Below, in pieces: positions 57,700-64,000 of a stretch of 64,000 nucleotides of DNA. A program made the translations under genes and the position numbers. How positions within the stretch are numbered: the first letter of the stretch is position 1; the number at the start of each line of letters is the position of its first letter. Below the pieces are notes generated by a model, which did not search any database, was not told the DNA's origin, and was given only the letters and a program-made list of their open reading frames with translations. Origin of the DNA: Otatea glauca (Eukaryota; Streptophyta; Magnoliopsida; Poales; Poaceae); the NCBI GenBank assembly GCA_036346275.1, contig CM070723.1, positions 3,162,001 to 3,226,000 on the forward strand. The letters run 5' to 3'.

Positions 57700-58680
57700 C
57701 AGGATCATCTCGCATGGTGCAAAGGCAAGATAACTTTAGCTGGCACTTCTCTTATTCCATCCGAAACGTATAATACAACCAATTCAACACAGCAGCAAAT
57801 GTACGCTCTTCGACCCTACTTAAACTTCTATCCACATACTGAAAGTTACTCAGATCCACACCCTCCGAACCATACATGACAACCCCTTCTATAAAAGATT
57901 CTAAAAGGAACTCGTTCTGACATAGCTGTGAACCTATTCATTAACACACAAATTAATTACTCTTCGTAAAAAGTACTATAAACTAAACGTATATATATCT
58001 ACACTCGCGAAAAATATCTACATTACTAAAAATATTCATCTCTGCACTTGTATTTCTAAAAAACATCTATAGCCCTAACAATATATATACGTGCACTTCT
58101 ATATGTAAAAAAACATATCTACTGACATATATCTCTAAAAACCGTAACAACATATTATTATTCGTAGAAACAACTATGTACATGCGTTTCCACAATATAA
58201 ACACTACGTTTAACTAGATCTAACCCTAAACACTAAACAAAATAAATACTACATTTCACTAGATCAACCCTAAACACTACACAAAATAAATCGCAAAAAT
58301 AACTAGATCAACTGAGTGTATGTACAATGCAGATAATCGTATGTTTATTACTCATGTTTTGGAGCGATGTTTGTTCATGGGCCATCCTTACCCTAAACAG
58401 TAAATTACTAAAAATATGAACACTATATTTAACTACATCTAACCCTAAACACTAAACAAAATAAATCGTGAAAATATTTACATTTAACTCTAAACAAAAT
58501 AAACCGTGAAACTAATTACATCTAACCCTAACCCTAAACACTACATAAATTAAACCGTGAAAATATTTACATCTAACTCTAACCCTTCCTAAACACTAAA
58601 CAAAAAAAACCGCGAAACTAATTATTTCTAACCCTAACCCTAACCCTAAACTACATAAAATAGAGCGTAAAAAAATTACA
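57700..58680. repeat. AT-rich region with telomere-like tandem repeats in MULE B
   Basis: From about 58205 to 58660 the words CTAACCCTAAACACTAAAC and AAAATAAACCGTGAAA alternate in degenerate units of roughly 55-65 bp, ending with CTAACCCTAACCCTAACCCT at about 58629-58648. This resembles plant telomere repeats but has the period CCCTAAC, so it more likely arose locally. The position matches the TTTAG-rich tandem array of MULE A. Confidence 0.75.
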
Positions 58681-58689
58681 TGCGAAGCC

Positions 58690-58775
58690 GCCGCTCTTCT
58701 TCCTCTTCTTTTCTTCTCTTCCTCCCTTCTCTTTTCTCTCTTCACTCTCTTCTCTTCTCCCTGCCGTTCTTCCTC
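58690..58775. repeat. pyrimidine tract in MULE B
   Basis: Nearly pure C/T (TCTTCTTCCTC, CTCTTCTCTTCTCC), the counterpart of the purine tract of MULE A when the element is read in transposase orientation. It also resembles a plant Y-patch leader, so it might be part of the transposase promoter. Confidence 0.8.
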
Positions 58776-59057
58776 TCGGCCGAGCGGCTGCTTTTTTATT
58801 TGGGGTCAAGTCGCCGTCCGGTTGGGCGACAGGAGGCCGCCCGCGCCCCTGTTGCCCTACCGTTCATCGATTTTGTATTGTCGCTTTTGGTAGGGCGATT
58901 TTGCCCTTGTCGCCCGTTGGGAGGGTGACATCAACTGACGTGGCTCTTGTCGCCAAGCCCTAGGGTGAGTGGGGTATATTTTTACAAAAAAAAATCGTGG
59001 TATAGTTTTGCAATTTGAATTATAAAATATATTATTTAAAAAAATTCCTTTGAGCAA

Positions 59058-60472
59058 CACACGCAGAAAGAGAGAGAAAGAGCGCAAAAACAAGCGTGTC
59101 TCTGGCCACGATGATTTTCAGTGAATACAGTAACTATCAAATTACTGCTAGTGCTAGGGACTTGTAATCCTAATTACATAATGAGTATTAATTAGTGGCC
59201 ACCTGTAGATCCAGGTAGCTGTCGAGGTTCTTTCGGAGCTTTTCAGAAAAACCATGTGATACGCACATCTGAGCGTCACCAGAGCATGTGTTAGTGTGTT
59301 ACAAGCACAGCCGGTAGGTCACTAGGTTGTACCATGAGACTTCAGAGAGCATGCCAAAAAAAAAAGGTAGCCTCGTATGGCATGTCCATTTCTGAAGTTT
59401 CCTCACCCCTTTCCAATTCTCATTGCTAATTTGCTACTAGTACAGAGGGAGGCAGTAAAGCAGTGGCGCAGGTTACATACTTACAAGTTACATCTCTTCA
59501 GACTTTGGGCGTAGTGTGATCTGAGCCGGAGCCGCAGAGCAGGGCATGCCCATTTCTGAAGTTCCATCGTGCTTTTCAATGCTAGCTAGTACGAAGGGGA
59601 GCATCTCTTCAGAGTTCAGACGTAGCGTTCTCTGAGACGGAGAGCAGGACATGATGGCCGAGCCATGCTTATTGCAGAGGCAAGATGAGTGCCTAACCTG
59701 TCCTTTCGGATGACGGTGCTCAACCAGTTGGAAATTAAATGAGAAGAGACCTTCACATCTAGGGACCACATCAAGTAATTAAGCAGCAGCTACTAATGTT
59801 TATGTTGATCCTCATTTGGTACGACCAAAACTTCAAAAGTGAGTCGTTTTTAAAAAAAAAATACATATACATATAAATAAAAATTGCATGATGCAAAGCA
59901 AGTAGAGAAGCATCCGTTAGTTTTTCTTTTGTTCTACACCAAAAAGAAATGGAAATCACATCTCCAAAGAGAACCAGACCAAGAGGCAAGAGGTCAGTTC
60001 AGCAAGATTATAAACGCAGTTTTCACAAAGACATAAATTTAATTAAATTAAAGAACAAAGCATATACATGCATATCATGCACCGATACTGTTGATATACC
60101 TAGTGTTCGGCTCGTACGCCCGTGCCCTAAGGCCCCTGACCAACTTCAATCTCACGACAAGAACACACAAACTGCACAGGAACTCCGTCTCAATGCCTTA
60201 AATCAGACACAAGTAGAAAAATGCAGCAACAGACAAGTGAAAGTGATTCATGACAGAATATTTTATCAACAAAAAGCGACACAGCATAATTTATTTTTCA
60301 CATGCTGGATTGATAAATGATACGTATTATTTCCAGTGTGTTGAAAGGAATTAGCGGTTGTAAAAAATTTCTAGCTGAAACAACACCGCCTGAACTGACA
60401 TGGCAATACATGGCGTTATTCTATTTACTTGTAATCCTGATCCCGTTCGATGACCGTTCTTGCCATCTTTTC
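59058..60472. other. gene-free stretch downstream of the DPE2 pseudogene
   Basis: No gene is supported. Two diverged copies of a roughly 109-bp segment begin at about 59492 and 59601 (shared CATCTCTTCAGA, GAGCAGG, CATG), producing a short minus-strand frame with internal repeats that I do not consider a gene. The remainder is AT-rich. Confidence 0.45.
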
Positions 60473-63400
60473 CTAAGGTTTACCATTCAACTGGACCCTA
60501 GACAGCATTTCTCCACTTTCTTTAGCACCCTCCACCTTGTCAGGAAATGACCTCCCACTACTTATGACAAGGTCCTTGATGGTTGCTTGGATGTCTCTGT
60601 CGTCCAACAGAGCCTCCAGTGGCACATGTACACCTAAAAATATTGCGGAGAAGTTAGATCCAAGGAAAAAGAAACGCCATTTCCGGGGATAAATTTACTA
60701 TGGGAATGCAAATCGCATATGGGACTTAAGAGATGTCGCTTTAGCTTAGAAAGCTGTGCCAATGAACCATACAAAAATTATGGTGTCCTACAAGTTTGCT
60801 CTCCGAGGTATTTATTTATTCATCTGAAGTTGACGGGATAGCATTTTTATGATGCCATGTCCCAAAATATTAAATTGATCAGTAACCACATCAAATGGTT
60901 AAGTAGACAGTAGCATGAACACATATGCTGAACAGTAAAATGCTTCAGCAGTTACATCATGCAATTTATCTAACATTGCCACTACTCAAACTAGATAATA
61001 ATGAAACAGGTATACTGCTTTACGTCAAATTGTATGGGAATTTGCCTAAAATAAGGGCATTCTGCCAAGAATAGCCTTTTTTTAGGAAGGGAGATAATGA
61101 AAAATCGACTTACGGAATCTCCAATAATGCTTTGGATTAGTGGGGTCATTGATTGTTTCCTCTTGTGCTGGTCTTGTGGTGTACTTGTCTTTCAGTGCAA
61201 GCAGGTCCTGATAAAGAAGAAACCCCAAGTATATTCATCTGCTTACTTCTGTTGAAAAACCATTGATCTATGATACAAGTTTTCAAGTTCTGTACCTGCA
61301 GTGGAAAGATTGCCCACATTGATGGAGCATCAAAATGCTTCTGGACAATGAAATGCACTATACTTCTGGGGTGCAGCGAGATGGAGGCTCGTCATTGCTA
61401 CCAATTAGTCTTGTAAAAACAACTTCTTCTCCCTTCATCTTCTTCCCACCAAGCAAGTAATGTGCAGCAATCATGACATGACGGAGCACAAACCTGAAAA
61501 ATTATCCCAACACAATTGATCATCTGGTGTAGCCTCTGTAAACCATTTTCAGTTTAGCATATACATTTCATTATATTTCCAACTGTATCTATGAGCACAG
61601 TTAGGCAAAAAGAGTGGCACACACTGTCATATAGCTATACTGAAATGGAATACCAAATTCCAAGTTTGGTTCACTAGGCATTCTCTTGATACGCAATCCA
61701 ATCAACCCGAGTTCTTGCATAACCTGGATAAAGTATTGCTGTTATTTAAGAACATAGTCAGCAGAAATCAATAGTTATTCATTAGCATGTACAGGAAGGT
61801 GTCATACAGGGTGAACACAAGCAGGGATAAGACAGAGATCTTCCCCACATGCCAACATATCCGATGAGTTCAACAGGACAGGCAGAGTCTTCAGCGCATT
61901 TTGACACCAGAGATTTTCTTGACGAGCAAAATAATAGTCATAGTACAATCTTCTGAGGACATTTTTGTTGTATAACAATGCTTGATGAGAGGACGAAATA
62001 GTCCACAAACACAGATTTGGTTAGGGCACAATGAATAAACCAAGAGAGTACTATTATCAAGACATAAATGTTAGCTTCATGTTTAATTCCATTTTCCTGA
62101 GAAAAACTGCCTGCTAAAGATACTATTTTTTCTTGAGTACAACATCACAATGCTCTTACACTGTTAGCCTGTTACACTAGATACTTGATCAGCATTAACT
62201 AGCCTGAAGCAAATTTACAGAGTAATCACAAGCAGCTAGATCAAGGTCCCACCTGAACATGCAGAAGGAAAGAATTATAGTTTAGAAAAATTAATATTAC
62301 CTATTTCATCTAGATCCCTAAAACTTGAAGTATCTTCCAGGTTAAAACGGGGATAAAATTTTGTGGAGTCCTCTGGATCTCTGATAAGGACTATATTCTG
62401 CAGAACAAACCATAGAAATTTATTTTAATATGCTTTTAAAAACATTATTTTAATATGTATTGATAAGGATGTTAGGAAAAGTTGTAAAATGGAGATACAG
62501 TGTCAGTGTGTGCACAACAGATGAGCCAAACTACCTGTAGTAGATCGAACAGACCATGACGAATACTGTCTTCTTTCTCCAGCCAGAGTGATTTTTCAGG
62601 ACTGGTTTTAAGCTTTGCAATAATCTTTTTCTCTCTGTGGCATTCCTCTTTGAACTATACACATGAATCGAACAATAGAAAAGAGAAATTAAAGGAAGCA
62701 ATGTTATGGAAACAAAATTGCAGTAAAAGGTACACATGGCTGAGATTGAAAAATAGAGATTTTTATATTAATGCTTAAACTAATAACAAGCTACTATCAA
62801 TAAAGATTTGCCATGCAGTGTTGAGTAGCCAATATGTTCAACCAATATGAAAGGAGAATAAACTGATTGGATTACCTCATAGCATTGCTTCTGATACTCA
62901 TTTAGAAAGTTGGCTGCAATAACAGTCCAAAAAGATCCAAACTTCTCCTGAAAAAGAATAGAAATGTCATGCTGGTGCCCTGATCTTTTGCTGAAAAAAA
63001 AAACTGGAACATCGTTTTAAACAGGGCAACCTCCAGCATTTCCTGACGAATATATGGGTGGCTCATTCGATCAAAATCCCATAGGCCTTCGCCTAGAAGT
63101 TCCTCCTGAAGGTCAATGTAGGAACAAGTCAGAAAAACTACTCTAGAGGTTTTCTCTGGCCCCTTTTAGTTTGTTTAACAGATACAGAAACAAACCTGAC
63201 TAAGAGCAATTAAAGGTCTAAATTTCCCAACTAAACCTGTGGCTGCGTGATCTGGAAGCTCCCATATCCTAAAGAAACCCAAAATGTGATCAATCCTATA
63301 TGCTGTGATGTATTTTGCCATCTGCAACATGTTAATGGAGATAAGTAATGACAAGCAAAGATGACCAGCCAGACAAACAAAAAACTGTGCTGTTAAATAA

Positions 63401-63830
63401 CCTGTGTCAGACGAGCTTGCCACTACCCGTAATTATCCTTTGACATCTCCTCCCAGTTATATGTAGGAAAACCCCAATTTTGCCCATTTTTGTCAAAATA
63501 ATCTGGAGGTGCACCAGTAGCAGTATTCATGCGAAATAACGTAGGGTATACCCAAGTATCCACACTATTCCTATCAACACCAATGGGTAAATCTCCTTTT
63601 AGAACAACCTTTTTCTTCCTGGCATATGCAGCTGCCTCTGATAACTAAAAAGAATTAAGAAGGGAATAAAAATAATGTCCATAAATATATACACAATTAT
63701 AATTTATGAGCAGTTCAGAATGACATTGATAGCAGCCAATACTTACTTGCATATGTAGATGGTATTGGATATAGTAATGAAAACATATAACATCATGGTG
63801 CAAAGTACCTTCAGAGACAATCTTATCAAG
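60473..63830 (-). pseudogene. DPE2: 4-alpha-glucanotransferase DPE2 (GH77), 5'-truncated and mutated
   Basis: DPE2 is the cytosolic transglucosidase that uses maltose from starch breakdown. Minus-strand exons: 63747-63830 (IVSEGTLHHDVICFHYYIQY), 63402-63644 (GDLPIGVDRNSVDTWVYP), 63196-63321 (YRIDHILGF, nucleophile Asp), 63031-63105, 62876-62947, 62535-62654, 62301-62397, 61808-61967 (CGEDL, acid/base Glu), 61625-61723, 61296-61493 (SCHDC, third acid), 61114-61207 and 60473-60633 (ends VQLNGKP). Lesions: TAG replaces a Trp codon at 63423-63425; the exon ending 62301 appears one base short, in DEHS; the next acceptor at about 61968 reads AA instead of AG; and extra or missing bases with stops follow in the 61296-61493 exon. 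The N-terminal third (starch-binding domains and the start of GH77) is absent or outside the window. Clearly a pseudogene. Confidence 0.92.
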
Positions 63831-63948
63831 CTGAAGAAAATACATAAGGAGCCATCTCTTAGTATTTGTGTATGTTGGTGAGTGTGTTGTGGTCATTCAG
63901 ATTTTCAGCCATTAGATCTAGATCTAAAGGATGTCATGCCTCCTCTAT

Positions 63949-63999
63949 ACTATATAAATTCCTCTCTCCTCTCCTCTCCTCCCCTCCGCTCCAAACCCT
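63949..63999 (+). promoter_or_regulatory. TATA box and pyrimidine-rich leader of an outward gene
   Basis: CTATATAAATTCC at about 63950-63962 is followed by CTCTCTCCTCTCCTCTCC and CCCTCCGCTCCAAACCCTA, the usual grass arrangement of TATA box, Y patch and 5' UTR. The presumed gene would lie to the right of the window on the plus strand. The DPE2 remnant runs in the opposite direction 120 bp away. Confidence 0.55.
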
Positions 64000-64000
64000 A

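Larger units (their letters stand above)
48438..59047 (-). mobile_element. MULE B: 10.6-kb Mutator-like DNA transposon
   Basis: Ends are inverted: the left begins GAATTTTTTTTTAATAATTC and the right, read inward, GAATTTTTTTAAATAATAT, both leading to ATATACCAC/CTATACCAC about 45 bp in. A perfect 10-bp duplication CTTTGAGCAA flanks it (48428-48437 and 59048-59057). Genes run on the minus strand: transposase remnant (about 57680-55250), then a plant-mobile-domain gene remnant (about 54640-50950). A Copia solo LTR (52282-53597) is nested inside. Between transposase and right end lie tandem repeats and a pyrimidine tract, mirroring MULE A. All genes are frameshifted. It can only move if a transposase is supplied in trans. 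Confidence 0.92.

Noticed and set aside
58629..58648. True interstitial telomere
   Set aside because: The repeat unit is CCCTAAC rather than CCCTAAA and grades into longer local repeats, so a telomere insertion is unlikely.
59488..59769. Minus-strand frame with internally repeated LRxxSEEM
   Set aside because: Caused by a diverged 109-bp DNA duplication; no start context and no known family.
1..64000. CRISPR arrays, bacterial operons, riboswitches
   Set aside because: The DNA is plant nuclear; direct repeats seen here are tandem satellites or transposon repeats without spacer structure.

Overview
The window is nuclear DNA from a grass (Poaceae). The reasons are GC-rich exons set in AT-rich, transposon-packed intergenic DNA, canonical GT-AG introns, and the content: momilactone-A-synthase-like short-chain dehydrogenases, a DPE2 glucanotransferase copy, PIF/Tourist- and Stowaway-type MITEs, Mutator-like elements with plant-mobile-domain genes, and grass-type solo LTRs.

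Layout. 1-20 kb: a dispersed triplet of related three-exon short-chain dehydrogenase/reductase (SDR) genes, all on the minus strand. Copies 1 (1288-2408) and 3 (18560-19687) read open from start to stop. Copy 2 (about 10830-11315) is 3'-truncated, frameshifted and lacks intron 2. A 7.0-kb Mutator-like element (MULE A, 3693-10736) lies between copies 1 and 2, and a solo LTR lies between copies 2 and 3. 20-31 kb: a hAT element (20310-21768), two LTRs of one family nested in opposite orientation (about 23.7-27.7 kb), a Copia remnant (about 28.7-29.9 kb) and MITEs. 31.6 kb: a tRNA-Pro(UGG) gene. 32.3-37.3 kb: a CELF/BRUNO-like gene with three RNA-recognition motifs whose frame is broken in at least one place; one intron carries a hAT MITE and a 763-bp fold-back MULE derivative (element C). 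37.7-48 kb: MITEs, a hAT MITE, another solo LTR, a fold-back element, a small acidic protein gene (45487-45912) and a repeat-built element just after it. 48.4-59.0 kb: a 10.6-kb MULE B in reverse orientation, with a Copia solo LTR inserted in its plant-mobile-domain gene. 60.5-63.8 kb: the 3' two-thirds of a DPE2 (GH77) gene, minus strand, with nonsense, frameshift and splice-site lesions. 63.95 kb: a TATA box and pyrimidine-rich leader pointing out of the window.

How the parts relate. Only the two SDR genes, the tRNA and the small acidic protein look intact. The other protein-coding loci are decayed copies or transposon genes. The most interesting structure is a group of three Mutator-like elements (A, B, C) that share the terminal motif GAATTTTTTT (GAGTTTTTTT at one end of C), 9-10 bp target duplications and arrays of short palindromes. 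A and B also share the same order: TIR, purine tract, tandem repeats with TTTAG words, transposase, plant-mobile-domain gene. C is a pure hairpin. The loop of C contains a module that occurs as about six degenerate tandem copies in a separate element (D, 46218-47662) and, in part, in a third fold-back (E, 42115-42715).
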